DNA of 64,000 bases from Phoenix dactylifera. Taxonomy: Eukaryota; Streptophyta; Magnoliopsida; Arecales; Arecaceae. The stretch covers positions 21,578,899 to 21,642,898 of the forward strand of contig NC_052394.1 in NCBI RefSeq assembly GCF_009389715.1, read 5' to 3'. The notes under the pieces are model-generated. The model saw only the letters and a list, made by a program, of their open reading frames with translations. It ran no database searches and was not told where the DNA came from. Positions 37,646 to 51,298 of this stretch are shown here, piece by piece (the stretch's first letter is position 1; each line of letters starts with the position of its first letter). The position numbers were made by a program, and so were the translations under genes.

Positions 37646-40600
37646 CGGAGAGGTGGGTAGCCGTTGGGAAAGTTTATTCATAGAAAAATAAATGGGTTGA
37701 ACATCTATATTTGGGTTTTAATTCTTTGACTGTACAGTGACGAAGACTCTGAACAGGGGCATCTCCGAGTTTGTTGTGATGGTGGCAGATACAAAGCCAC
37801 TTGAAATTCTTCTACATCTTCCTCTGCTTGCAGAGGATAAGGTATATATTTTCTCTGATAGCTTATTAATTGAAGATTGTCATCCTTGCTGCTGCTGTTA
37901 TTTTTCTGTTTTGTGCCTGTATGTGGGAGTTGAGGTGTGAAGTGAGGATGGCGCCAACACTAGTGACAGCATAAGCTTTTATCAGAAAAATAAGTTTCTA
38001 CCCTTCCAAGTAACTTCAAATGGTTGGTAAATAGATGGTTCCTAAAGTATTTTGCATTTATTAAAAAAAATTCATTATTTTTCAAAAATAAAAGGCCTTC
38101 CTTAGTGAGTTCGCCTTAAGCCCCCAAATGCATTGGGCCGCCCCTGTCCAAATGGTAGACCTCAGACCAATAAACAGACATTCAGGATAATCTCTGAAAC
38201 AAGCTAAAGATCAGACTCATTCAAACGTTTTGGCTGTTGTGAGCTGAAAGTATGTGTCCAGACTTGGGCCTAAAAGAGAAAACAATCATTAAACCAAGCC
38301 AGAAAAAGTTGAACTCAAAAATTTCAAATTCCACAATACACATGTGAGATGGAAAGACTATCCCCCCAACCCATGCAAAGACATTTCATCAAGTTAAATT
38401 AACTTCTTGTTGCTAGTTACAATACGATCACAAAAATGAATTGGGTCCAAACAGAAAGAAGAAGCAAATGACAAAAGATTGAAAAGCAGGGGACTTGAAA
38501 TAAATGACATCATCAACCTGAGGCCCCATGCATTAAAAAAATGGCACAAGATAATTGGTTTGCAGTTTAACTAAGAGGGAAATGAGGTTAAGTATAAAGC
38601 TATAAAGCAAGCATCATGACAAAATGAGAAGCTCAAAAGAGGAGGGCTGAACGATGACAGACATCACTTGGTTGCCCAAAGTGAGAATGGAAGGGGAGTG
38701 CTGTGCAGGAGGGGGGAGGAGATTTCATGGAGGAATGCTAGATATCATGCTGCTTATAGTTTGCACTAGCAATAAAATTGATCTAACTAAAGAAGCACAC
38801 GGGACCCAATAAATGAGTTGCTGAGTGCTACTGTATTATCCCCATAATAACTTTTATCCTTCAGTTTTGTTTGGCAATGCATTTGATGATATAATTGGGC
38901 CCATAACTTGTTTTCTTAATGATCCAAATCAAGGTATTGAAAAAATTATAACTATGAATAAGCAAATATCTCTCATGTTCCATGCCTAGTCTCAATTTAA
39001 AGCTGCTTAAAAATACAACTACCACTTGCCTACATATATTAGGACCAAAAAGTAAGAAAAATAAAGATCACATGGAAAGTCTCTAGAACCAACAATTATC
39101 AGCACATTAGAAACCGCAAACTGGTTTGGATGCAACATATCATGCGTGCCACCATTAGTGAACAGTCCAGTAATCATAATGTGTTAAAAATATCAAAACA
39201 AAAATATAGAATCACGTGTGAAAAAGAAATTAAGCACGCAATACCATAAAAAATAAAAGAAAAGGAAGCAAGGCAAACAGCAGGTGGCAAGAAGGTCAGA
39301 ATGACTAGACAGTTGACAAGTAAATATTAGTTCAACATATAATAAATCTCCCTTTTTGAAATTAACATCAAAAACTCACCAAATCTATCAGAGGAAATAG
39401 CTAGATTGCTGTTGAAGACAGCATTGGGACCCTCAAAATTATTGAATTGAAACCCATGTTGGGAACCATCTCCAAAAGAATCCTGCAAAGATGAGCATAA
39501 TTTCTGTGCATTACCACTGTCTCTAAGAGAAGCCTCTAGACCACCTGCTTGACTTTCTTGCCTTGCAAATGAAAATCTGGATTGATTGCTATTAAGAGAT
39601 CTCCATGAACTCGATAATTTCAATGACCTGTCCTGCTTTTCAGTTTCAGCTAGCAGCTTAGAAAAATTATTTGCTGAGGATGAGTCATCCCATGGATCAA
39701 AATCTAGTGACAATATATCCGAAATGATGCTGCTCTCTCCCATATCTACACTTGCTGTTTTGTCAGAAGTAGCTGCATCATCATTTTTTCCTAAACATTT
39801 TATCCTTTCTTCAGAGCAGTTCATCTCGGGACTTTCAAAAACCTTACCACTATTAGAGAAACAGCTTAGCTCATCCTCTTTGTGTCCATTGTATAGTGCA
39901 GATTTATTTTCTCTTGATGTAAATGAGGCCATGTCTGCCTTTGTCACCATAGTTTTACTATCACCAATATATGTCGAGTGCTTGATTGCAACGCCATTAT
40001 TCTGAGAACTATAACTACATTGATTTGCACTACTGTGAGAATGATGTAGATAAGGTGAACATGATGGCTGATTATTATCATCATCTTCCTTCTCGATTCC
40101 TGGAGATGTCAAACCTTGCTTTTGCGGATCCAGATCCCAATCAGATAATTCATTTGCAATACATGCATCAGGCAGGACCGAGGCTCTGCTCGGTGGCTCT
40201 GAAGATAAATGTTCAACCTCATGTTTAGGTTGACATTGTTGAGGGCTTGAAGATAGATCAGACTTTGAAGTCTGATGCTTGTCCATGTTTGACCGACCAT
40301 GCTCAAGATGGTTATCAATATTAACAGAAGACAAGCCCAAACATAAACTCTCTATGTTACCATTCACAGTTATGCTACCTTTAGCAGTTTTATCAGCACT
40401 AGAAGATCGCCCATCAGTACCTTTAGGAATAGGGTCGTTCATTGACTCTGTGTAGCTCCCAGCAAGAGTGGTGCCTCTTCCCTTGTCTTCAGCTGCCGGT
40501 GCCAGAAGTCTAGATAAGCAGCTACCATATTTTTGAGAAGTACGAGGTGCATCCAGTACATCATCAGGCGACAAATCTGACCCAGATGTCCGGAACTCCT

Positions 40601-43600
40601 CCACATTAACAGATTTGAAAGGCTCCGATTTCTTAGACGTTACAATCATATCATCATTCCATGCAGAAGGTACAGAAGCACAATCTGCATCTGTAAGACC
40701 TTCTGATGACATCACTGTTCGGCACTCCTTCACAGAACCAGATTTTGATGGTTCCGAGGATCTAGATATGCCATTCATAGGCATTACATGCCTTCTTTCT
40801 GGAATCTTCACTGTTGTAACTACATCATCATGCCACGCAGAAGACTCTTTTGTGCTTGCAGTCGATGATGAAAGCAAGGATGTACTGTTTAACATTTCTA
40901 CTTTCTGTTTAACAGGTGTTTGTGAGCATGCTGTACTTACAGCTGGAGACCGGCAATATGAACTGCGAAGTCCCCTGCAACATGTCATAATTTTAGCAGT
41001 ACCGTCTTTTGACAAGATAAAAAAGAAGTAGACGACGAAGAAGAAGAAGGAGAAGAAGAAGAATAGAAAACAACATACCATGAAGCAGCAGCAGGTAAAA
41101 TAGTAGGCTTTCCAGCACTACTGTTAGGAGGAGAACCTTTGGCATGGCTTGGAGCATTCTGTACAAACAAATAGTTCGATTAACATAAGAAAATCAAAGC
41201 AGAGCTATAGAAAACATAACCAGCACCAATGTGGATCAAAAGAAATAGTACTACAATGCAACCTCGAATGCAAAAGTTTGATAAAGGATATACATTTGAG
41301 ACACTCTTGATTGCTTGTTTGCCTGTAACTGTCCCACTGCTAGAGAAATCATCTACTGGAGGCGGCAACACATTCCCCAAGCGTCGTTGTGAATTATTTG
41401 AAGCAATTTGCGGGACCCTACTCCTATTGAGCCATATCAGATGATAATCAAACCATAGAATTAGGCAAAAATAAGGCAAGAACAGTAGCTTGATCAGATA
41501 ATATGTTTATGCTAAGACAAAATAATATTTGTAAAAAATGCTGCAGCCAAATGCCAAAGTAAACATTGTCATCTATTATAAGATGAACTGAAAGCATGCC
41601 TAGAAACTAAGGACAAATAGATATGAAACTCCAAACTGTTAATCCATGTAATGCTTTCAATTAGTAGGACTTGCTGTCTTCTTATTGATTTTAGAAGTGA
41701 TCACATGCATGTTACATGATAACGTCAGATGTGCTCTTCTCTTGCAACTGCAGTTACCACATGAAATTTGTGTGTGAATCAAACAACTCAACTATCCAAC
41801 AAGAACAGAAAGTTAAATAACAATGAAGCTGCATTTGATTATCAGACCCTCCTCTTGATATTTGCAGTCTCAACTAGAATCAATATGTTTTCATAAGAGT
41901 GTATTCAGCATCATTCCATATCATCCTATATAACAGACAGTGAAATCATTCAAAGACATGATGATGCCACATCAGCAACCCACATTTCCATCTATGAGGA
42001 GACAGGAAAGCCGAACCCTCCAATTCCACCTACTCTATTACCTTCACCACCACTAGAAACAGCAATGCCCCCCACCCCCGACCCCGCCCAAAAAAAGGAA
42101 CAAAATAAATAAAATAAATAAATCTCATGCATCATTAGTGCAAGGAATATGACACCAATATGACTGGAAAATTCAGCCTGCTAATGCAAAGCATCAAGCT
42201 TAGTGTTCCTAACAGGATTTGTTTGGCTCAAATCACACCATCAAACATACTGGGATCAACATGCACATGCACCAGCAACCATCTGATCTAATCTCACCAC
42301 CCAAATCATAGTTGACATTATCCTTGCACAGGATTTTTTCCTATTACCCTTCCATAGGATCTTTTCCCAACTCAAACCACTTAAAACTTACTGGAATCAA
42401 CTGATTTAATATATTACATAATTTAGTAGCAAGAATCCTCCTTTTAATGCGGTGCACCAACTTCCCAAGCTAGTCAGAAACTCATCCTTCCATCAGCTTC
42501 CTAAATTTTTTCTTATTAAATTATTTTAAGAAACCTGTTTCCCCATGCATGCAATCAACCTGCTTCCATAAGTTATCTGAACTCCCGAACCACATATGTG
42601 TCAAGCTTTTAGTTCTTTTCAATTTGTAAGACAGCTCAAATCAATACATCAAAATTATTATAACTGAATTACCTAAAAAGCAAAATTTGAACACTTGAAG
42701 ACCACTATATTTGGTATACCATGCACAACACCATCTTCGCTATAATGTTATCCCAGCATGTTTTCAAATCATAAACACCCAGAAAATGCAGAAGTCGATA
42801 CAATGTGCAGTGCCTGCATGCTATTAATGATTCTACCAAGATTTCGAGCAAGTCACATGAAGTACAGTACTTATGGCATTTATTCCTACAGCATAAATGG
42901 ATATCTTGTTATGTGAATACTTAGTTGGCAGGTAAGCGACAACAAGTGAGGATTCATCTGCACAAACTTCCCTCCTCATCATATGATAGAAGAATTCCCA
43001 TGTCAACATAATTCTGTTATCTGTAAGTGCATCATGATAGTAACCAGCCGACAAAAAAAACCTGGGAAAATGGACCAAAGTCGACTTCACATGTGCAGCA
43101 GAAATTGTTTGAATGAAATAAGGCAGCTCTGATTCAATAACCTTCCAGTATACATAAACATATGGTCAGAATAAATGTAAGATAGCTTGGAGGACAACTA
43201 TCAACATAAGATAGGGTACGGTAGTATAGTGCTAGCTCCACATCAATCTCCCTGAGCTTGGAAATTTGGGGCCTCACAATTGTTGGTGTTGATTAAATTA
43301 CCATAAAAGTATATAGATAAACATGCATAAGGAATTGCTTGTCACATGAAGAATGCTCTCATTCATCTTTTCTAAAAAAAATCCTCATGTATTGATAGAT
43401 GATAACATCAAATGACTAATGCAGAGATGTTATAGATGTATGCAATAGATGAATGAAACATGAATCAAGGAATGTAAAGTGTAAATTCTCAATCATTTTC
43501 AAGATCAGTCCATATTCAACATCAGGTTTATGCAAGACAAAATATATCCACTCAAAAACCCTGCTAAATTTGGGATAGTGCAAAATAAAACCGGAATAAC

Positions 43601-46600
43601 CCTCGTTATTCACTTATGCTCTAGAATAAAGTTTCAGAGGCAAGACAGTCTAGAAAGACTTTTTCCCCACATGTTCCACTCAACCCAGATAAAAGTTTAG
43701 CGAAAGAGTAGAATAGTTTAAATCTGGTTTATCCTCATTTTTGGCCCTGAGTTTTCCATTATTCCTCTTAAACTGGATATAGCTGTTCCCGAACCAAACA
43801 GAGCCAGCTTGAGGTTCGATCTCTGTCCAGCACATGCATCCATAAAGAGAATAGATATAGCTGCAATGACTCATGATTAATTGCAATAAAAAAAAATCAT
43901 CACATTAGCACAGGATAGCTATTAAAGCAGTGACAAAGAATGCACAAGAAAATGCTTGCCATACAACAGATGATGCTCATGCTGATTTTTCATTTTCTAA
44001 TGAACAACTTAAACTATATATTGCTTAACAAAACCATCAAACAAACTAAATATGGCAAAGATAGAGTAAATATGTGTCATAGCAATTGAGAGGAAAGCTA
44101 AGAACAAAGTCAAACCTCCAAGCATCTTCAAGTTGACTACATTATTGACTCAAGGATTATCCACAACAGTATATCTGGACTTTAAGATTCAAACTATACA
44201 TAACATGTATCCACATAGAGATAGATGGGTAATTGATCCTACTTGTATCGACTAAAGAAATTGTGAAGTGCGAGACAAAGAAATTACAATAAAAATACCT
44301 TGTATAAGCTGAAATTATCTCATCCTTAGTGAAGCTATCCTCTTGGCTACCAATGTCATGCAAATATAGACAATCTGAATTGTTGCAAGCCTGGATTAGT
44401 CAACAACTACTCAAAGTGAATTGAAGGAAGATAAAATCCAGGATTACTAGATGGTTAATATTAAAATCGATATAGCAATGCAGCAGTGTCCAAACAAACT
44501 ACTTTTCATACCATATTTCTCAACCAAGCATGGCAATACTTCGTAGTACCAAAGCAAGCTCTGCAATTGTAAACTCCAGTGTCACAGAAATGATAGAATA
44601 ACAATGCAATGGTCTAGCAAATAAGAAGGTACATCACATGATTACCTCAAAGATTTACCTTAATTGTGCACAGCATGAATACATGAATAAAAAACACAAT
44701 GATGTAGCTAATAAGAAGGAACATCATATGCTTACCTCAAAGATTTACCTTCCAAAACAAAATTGTGCACAGCTTGAATACACCGAATGGCTTCCTCCTC
44801 TCTAGCATATGTTATGTACCTGATCCAGTCACAAACTCATACTTAAACAGTCCAAACTAGTGAAAGACATCAATACTCTATTTCAGGAGACCAAACAAAG
44901 CAACTGCATTGGGTCCTCTTTTTAATTTTTCAAGCTCTACATAAGAGCATTAGTTCTGAGCAACATCAGTTTAAATGGTTTATGGCATATAAAGCAAGAA
45001 CTATTTAGTCCCTAGTTTGCTACAGTTGTTTTTTTAAGGACAGCTTCTTCAGGTTGAGGTCACATTCAAACTTTACAATGAGGACATCTACTTATTAAAA
45101 TAGTCTTCACCATAGTTTCTGTATGTACCTATTCCTAATTCTTCTGATGTCTTTAGTCACCTTCTATAGTTTAGGATAATAGTTTATGTTCTTATACTGC
45201 TATTTTTAGATGTTCACAACATCTTAACACTTCTCAATACTTAAAAACCTATTTACATCGTCCTTTGCAACTTTCTGCAACATCTGATACCTACTCCATT
45301 AACCTGAATCAACTTCCACTACTAGATCATTAAGGTTGATTCAGATTACCCTCATTCATGCAACTTTCCTCGCAAACATATCTGCCCTTCGATCATGCAC
45401 ATGATAAACCGACCCAACACTTTTTCAGCAGTCAACTTGGTCGCCACAAAGGAAGAAACTGAAGTCCTTTCTCCATCGAAGAAAATCCCAATAAGAACCC
45501 AGTAGTTTCAGATTTCCTAGCAAAAAGCAAGATTTCGCAGTATGCCTACATACTTCATTAGATATGCATTTCCTTTTGATCTGCCTAAAGCCAACAACAA
45601 AAAGAACACCGAGAGAGACAAATGACATGTCATTAGCCAAATTATAAATAGGACTCTCAATCAAGGGATATCCAAAAACATCGTTAGTATATGAATCCTC
45701 CTTAAAGATGCAACTCCGCTCCTTCCTCATTGAGCCCAATAGGTATCATTCTTGCAATTAAATGAATTGGAACTTACAGGCTCATTGAAATGTAATGCTT
45801 GTTTCCTGCAGCTCCTGCCATTCTTAATTCAGCACTCTGAGATTTCAGCAAAAGAGACAATATACAGAGGGGAAGTTTACACTATGCAGGTATTGTGCTC
45901 ACATTATCCTAGTTATCATTAGTAAAAACACTTCACTCTCTCATCCTTAATGAGAAACAACTATTAAACTATCGAGTCAATCACTGTATTTGTCACAGCT
46001 TGGGAGGCCTTCCCAGACAAATGTTAAAGGGTTAAAGATTTGGCAAACATATATAACTTTACTCAACAATTACACGTTTGGTGAGCTTTTCAAGATTTGC
46101 TTGATAGTCCAATAAGGATGGGCCCCATGTACCCGCATATGATTTATTATAACACACCTATATCGATTTGTTAATTATAAATGTCCTTTGGCTAGTCATG
46201 GTTATTATGTTATATATCTACCATTCATGGTTACAGACCAACATGTTCACGGGTTGACCCATATAATTACGCCACTATAGAAACAAGCCTGTCTAACATA
46301 AACAGGTGAGAATGCATTGTCGACCATAAAGAATTCCATGCAATTCTACAGAAAAACCTTCTAAATTTAGAAAATCATTTAACTATGCTCTATATATCTA
46401 TTTAAAATTATTGAATACTAAATCGGAAATAAAGGAAACGTGGTCAAAAGAGATTAAGAAAACATGGCCAAGTGGAGCTTATAGCTTCCCTACAAAAGGA
46501 GGAAAAAAAGGTGCATGCTCAGTCTGTAGATACTAACACGCCATAAAAACTGAGAGGTAAGTAGAGCGACATCAGATGCATCAAACAATATGAGCATATA

Positions 46601-48086
46601 TACCAATCCGTCTTTAAAACTACACAAACATTCTTATTTGTTTCTGCTCATCAAAGTAAAAGAATATCATGTACCTAAAGAGCATACACATATGTGCTCT
46701 ACTTTTACATAGGGCTAAAATTTCACAGATAATTACAAAACATATATGCGCTGGCACCCTCGATTGACATATCTTGGGAAGTAAAGAGATGTATGACCAA
46801 CAAAATCCACTAAAAAATCCAAGAAACTTATAAATTACGTCAGTCAAGGAGTTTGAAATTTGAATAAGCTACATACTGAATATATATTTTTTTCCAAGTA
46901 ATGCCTGATAAGACAAATGGAGAAATGGCAGTGAGATATACTTTCCAAGATATAGAAATTTCTGATTGGATAATTGGTTAAATGAGAAATAACTAAAAAA
47001 CCAGACCCTAGAGAAAAATATGATTGCAACCTAAAAACTGAACCAATAATTTATTGCATAAAATTTTTCTATCTGTTCTCTTTTTTTGAAAAAAAATGGA
47101 TGGGCAGGTGAGTGGGTGGTGGTGAGGAAGCCAGAAATATTGATGCTAGTGCATGTAATATGTATTAAGAATCTAGAAGATGACATGTGAAACAATTGCA
47201 ACAAAAAAACTTACACACTAAATGTGTTGTTATTTGATGCTTGCTGGGCTGCAGCACCAGTTAGGCGAGAAATTGATACTTTTAAAATTTTCCCATACTG
47301 ACCAAAGTATTCCCTGCGCTCAAGTATCTGAAGCACCAGAAGTAAGCTTTGCAAAGATGAGAGACCTAGGTTATCATTTATAAAAAGAGCTTATTGTGAA
47401 GATCTTACGCACACTTTCATCACATAAATTAGAAGGTAGCCCAATTATGTACACAAGGTTCCGTTGTATCACTCTAACACTGCTAAGATGCTTCCTAGCT
47501 TCTCCTGATGCTTTAGGCTTTGCCTTTTGAGACTTTTGTTTCTTCTCAGCATTAATCTCAGCCACCACCCTGTCCCAAAAGAAAAATATCAGATAAACTC
47601 TCGTTACAATCATGACAGCATGCATATTGATAAAAAGAACAGAAATAATAATATAGGAAGATAGAAACCTTTCACAATTGGCAGCCATTCCAACAATTCT
47701 TTCTTTGTCATATGGTGTTCGGCATGCTGGGCATCGCCCTTCTGTTTCTTCCTTCTCAGCCATATCCATTATATGATGCCAACACCAAACACAAATCTAT
47801 AAACATTGCAGCAATCAAATCAGAGGTTTCCAACCCCAGAATCCCTACAAATAGTATGGACCAAGAATTCATGCGTCCTCGCTAGATACAAAAGTGAGCT
47901 TTTGACAAGCAAAACAAATATAAAACAATATCAATACAAAGCTAAAAGGACACAGTGCCTGATTACTGTTCTCATAGCGCAAGGCACTCATACCTCGTAA
48001 CCACATTTGCATGGTTTCAACTGTTGGTCAGTCAGGTCCATCTCCTCAGCGCACAAAGGGCACATCCTCTCTCCATCGTCACTCAT
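35723..48086 (-). CDS. CNOT4-type RING/RRM protein of the CCR4-NOT complex (putative E3 ubiquitin ligase), 12 coding exons
   Basis: Minus-strand exons: 48086-47994, 47796-47669, 47569-47413, 47327-47215, 44819-44736, 44560-44512, 44390-44299, 41423-41294, 41158-41079, 40974-39380, 36644-36528, 36279-35723; 3195 nt, 1064 aa. Residues 9-63 are a C4C4 RING ([35 protein letters not shown]), as in yeast Not4 and CNOT4. Residues ~111-195 are an RRM ([43 protein letters not shown]), followed by a CCCH-like finger ([27 protein letters not shown]). The remaining ~750 residues are Ser/Asn-rich and probably disordered, with APPGF and PPPGFSS repeats near the end. By family it would ubiquitinate targets in mRNA decay and ribosome quality control. 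Start: first ATG of the RING exon. The donor after exon 3 (AGT/GTGCGT) is weak but needed for frame. Length fits plant homologues. Confidence 0.93.
37597..37643. repeat. (GA)n microsatellite
   Basis: Almost pure GA for about 46 bases, inside the hAT-like element. Confidence 0.95.
37738..37841 (+). pseudogene. Captured internal exon of SNU13 (15.5K/NHP2L1, L7Ae family)
   Basis: The exon reads [14 protein letters not shown], then [20 protein letters not shown]. This is the RNA-binding core of SNU13, the kink-turn protein of U4 snRNP and box C/D snoRNPs. The stretch is open, preceded by TGTACAG and followed by GTATAT, so both exon borders are kept. No other SNU13 exon is seen before the element ends, so it cannot make the whole protein. 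It lies in the opposite orientation to CNOT4. Confidence 0.87.
44600..44778 (-). repeat. Tandem duplication copying the 3' part and donor of CNOT4 exon 5
   Basis: The blocks AATAAGAAGG(T/A)ACATCA, TTACCTCAAAGATTTACCTT and AATTGTGCACAGC occur twice, about 92 bases apart. The copy nearer the upstream exon (44730-44777) is the real exon end with its donor; the other (44640-44685) lies in the following intron with a second intact donor. Confidence 0.85.
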
Positions 48087-48093
48087 GGTCGTC

Positions 48094-48670
48094 CTTGAGA
48101 CATGGTTAAGCATTAAGATTGAGTCAAGAAAACAAAATATTAAAAAAAAATCACTCACAGGTCACCAAACTAGTCTCCAAATCCAATCTAGAACTAAATC
48201 CCCATCAAGATCGTGACCTCAGAAACCAAGAGTAGCAGGATTAGCCCAAGATACTCCCTCCCCCCCGCCCCTCCAAATACAAACCCTAAAAAGCCCTATT
48301 TTTCTTCCCCAATTCCCCCAACTCTTCATCTCCTAGAATATCTAAAAATCCAAACTTAAATTCTAAAACAACAATCAAAACCCACAGTAGTTCTCTTGCA
48401 TGCACCGAAATCTAACGATCGCCATAAAATTTTCCATGGCATGAATTCAAAGAAACGAAAAGTTCCAAGATCCGCAAGCAAAAATCATCTCAAATCCAGA
48501 TCCAAGAAACAGAGATAGTTGGAGAAAAATCACATCAAACGCACCCCAAAATCTACAATTTTTCATGGATCAAGAAAGATCAAGAAAATAAACGGATAAC
48601 GAAATTACCATAAAGAATCGAAATAAAATCGAAGAAACAATCACCAAAGCAGGGAAAGATGGAGACTCAC
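48094..48670 (-). other. Leader (5' UTR) intron of CNOT4
   Basis: On the minus strand CCCCCCAAT/GTGAGT gives a donor and TCTCAAG/GACGACC an acceptor seven bases before the ATG. The leader exon (about 48671-48860) is CT-rich and GC-rich. Confidence 0.65.
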
Positions 48671-49230
48671 ATTGGGGGGAAGGGGATCGCGAGGGCAAGC
48701 TAGAATCGGAGGGGAGGAAAGGGGCAAGGAAGGAGGTGAGAAAGCGCTCGGCGAGAAACGGGAAGGAACCAGGGGTCGAGAACGAACCAAACCCTCTTCT
48801 CCCCTGGATCGTTTTTGTCGCTGCTGCTGTATTAGTCGCTTTCGATTTAAATAATCGCCCCACAGACAACTGCCCTCGTGCTCACAATAAACTACGGGAC
48901 GTGCCATTAGAAAAATCGGATTTCCGATTCTGCCCCCAGTCGGCCGACGCGTTCCACCAAGGGCGGTTCGTTTTCCGCGTGAAACGAGAAAGAGAAACGG
49001 GAGAATTTGCGGCCCAAAAAGGGAAAGCCCATGTGGAAGTGGGGAGTTGGGTAGCAAATCTCACGCGAACGACACGTGGATACAATAATTCTTTGTGCCA
49101 AGCTTTATTTCGGCCCTGGCAAAAAGGTTTCATGGTCTCGTTTTGCTCCGGTAAGGCCCGAGAATGTTCTGGAAATTGGTGTCCAATCAGCTCGGAAAAA
49201 AAATAAAATTACATTGATACCTTTTAAATA
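48671..49230 (-). promoter_or_regulatory. GC-rich leader and promoter region of CNOT4
   Basis: A block much richer in GC and CpG than its surroundings, ending sharply at about 49230 where very AT-rich sequence begins. Open frames on both strands here are by-products of high GC. No TATA box could be assigned with confidence. Confidence 0.5.
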
Positions 49231-51284
49231 TCAAATTTTATATAAATATCCTTTCTAAAATAATATTTATATATACACCCTCATCAAATACTTATTTTAC
49301 TATTTTATTCTTCTTTATTCTTATTTTTACATATATATATATATATATAGCCATTTAACATGATTAAAAAATTAACCATTTTAAATTAAAATAATTAAAA
49401 TATTCTTAATAAATAGATGTGCAAAAATAATATTTATAAGCCGATCATGATGAAAAACAAAAAAATAATTTTAAAATTTTATTTTATTTTTAATTAAAAT
49501 AAATATGATTTTTATTAACGATATTAAAAAATTGTTATATTAGAGTTATTTGTAAAAAATAGCATTTTTATGGGGATACAGAAATAAATATAAATTTTAA
49601 GAAGTTATTTATATAAATTTAAATTTTTAAAAAATATTTATGAAAAAAAAGAACTACACACATGTTTGTAGGTGATGTCATGATCATCTAACAATTGCTG
49701 ATGGACGTCATGCATGCATTGAATGTGTTAATAAAAGTTTAATTTTCTATGTAAGATCATTGACATCTATTAAAAAAAAAAATGCGCTTTGTTTTTGCCC
49801 AACAATTCAATTTTTCCTTATTATTCTCCAACAAGTCTCCTTCTTTCTTTCCCCTCTCACGTCACTGGACCCACCTTGCTCGATTCCTTGTTTTTATTTT
49901 CTTCTCCTTTGGTCTTCTGAGGGAAGAGGAGATAGTCTTTGGCCATTCATATTATGTGGTGGAGCAATGTTTTATTCATGCGTATAACTTGATATTTTCG
50001 AACAAGGAAAATATTGCTAGCACGTTGACTAAGCACATTCAAAAACTTTAATTGATTTTTATGATCCATGCTCAATTTCATGGTCCATGCGAATACTCAA
50101 TAATGCCATCTTGATAAAAGCAGGTGATGCATGGTGGACTAGTGATGGACTCGAACCAAACAAGTTAAATAATTTACAAGATACATTTGTGTGTGAAAAA
50201 GAGAAATGTTTAAATGAATAGTAGTTCTTATATGGTTACCTTAGGAATTTGTCGCTCGTAGATGCAACATATCTGGCTAATAGATGTTGCAGTTTGGATA
50301 GGAGAGTGATACTTCGGAAACAATGCAATGTAATATGATTGTAATAGGTTTACAATGTCGAGAGTCGTGACATATAAATTGGGCATCTTTTAGCGGTAGT
50401 AGCATCATCTTAATAAAGCTGAGCGTTCTAATATGATAGTCTCTTGATCAATAGAAACTAATATAGTGGAGTCAAACTAGTGCAACACGAATGTCATGTA
50501 AAAGTGTCTTTATATGACAATCTTTTGTCCTTTAGCTTGACCTAGCTTACTTTGATCGGAAAATTAGCATGTGTGGATAAATGTGGTTGACTAAAGCTCG
50601 ACCTATATATCTAAATCATCGAGAGAAACGATGAGAAAAAGATTGTCATATAGCTGACCTATCACTTCGATTGTCCAGCTTTACATTACTTGCTATACAC
50701 TTTAAAAGAAATCTTACATTGCCATAATTTAGGTAGTCCCTGACAATGAGCAATTGAGCATGAGTCTGCTCTTCATTTAGCAAATAAGGAACATTTGATG
50801 TTCATCTCAAAGACATAAACTGGGTTTTGGATCAGGCAATTGCAGTACCTTGTGTGTGAGCATATAATGGTCATGAATCAAGTTATAGTGCAATTTAAAC
50901 TCACTTGAGGATTTAGAAGACATCCAAAGATGCTAAATTTTCAATACTAGAGAACAATGCTTGGTTGCGATGGTGATTGGGTCAAGGGTAGGTACTGTGT
51001 TGTAGGCCAAGCTTGTAACCTCACCAAACTTTTTCTCTTTCTTCATATGAAAGACTTTTTCCATTAACCATGATTAGGATACTGCAAACCCAATAACCTG
51101 ACCTCCTTTCCTATTTGGATAAAAAAGTAGCCCAAGCGCTGTCGGCTACACCGCCAGGGATGGGATGCTTTCCCTCGAATATCCCTAACCTTTCAAACAC
51201 GATAGATGGGATTTGACGTCAGTTCCCCGGTACAAACAGTTAAAAGAGGCTTTACCAGCAAAGTAAATCGGCACCTCGAGTAAC
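49231..51284. other. AT-rich intergenic sequence
   Basis: 49231-49660 is extremely AT-rich, with an (AT)n run at about 49332-49350. An open stretch ending at 50051 finishes with ENIASTLTKHIQKL. This is weakly like the end of a Ty1-copia RNase H, too short to call. No other exon seen. Confidence 0.5.
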
Positions 51285-51298
51285 TCGACCACTTTTTT

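Larger units (their letters stand above)
36909..38146. mobile_element. hAT-like element carrying a captured SNU13 exon, in a CNOT4 intron
   Basis: The ends are inverted: CAGGGCCGGCCCAA on the left, and CAGGGGCGGCCCAA when the right end is reverse-complemented. TCCAAA flanks both sides (36903-36908 and 38147-38152). The inside has no transposase. It holds a CT-rich leader-like stretch (37140-37330), a (GA)n run and a gene-fragment exon. It sits in intron 10 of the minus-strand CNOT4 gene. The duplicated flank is 6-7 bp rather than the usual 8 for hAT. Confidence 0.75.

Noticed and set aside
37414-37683. Open frame of 89 codons ending in Arg-Glu repeats
   Set aside because: Its end is the (GA)n run and its start lies in the leader-like part of the captured sequence; no protein family is recognised.
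39586-41031. Plus-strand open frames of 80-139 codons
   Set aside because: They are antisense shadows of the large CNOT4 exon 10.
48570-49258. Several long open frames on both strands
   Set aside because: GC-rich CNOT4 leader and promoter; no frame has motifs or consistent splice context.
49782-50051. Possible Ty1-copia RNase H end (ENIASTLTKHIQKL)
   Set aside because: Only about a dozen residues are suggestive, and no other polyprotein part or LTR is nearby.
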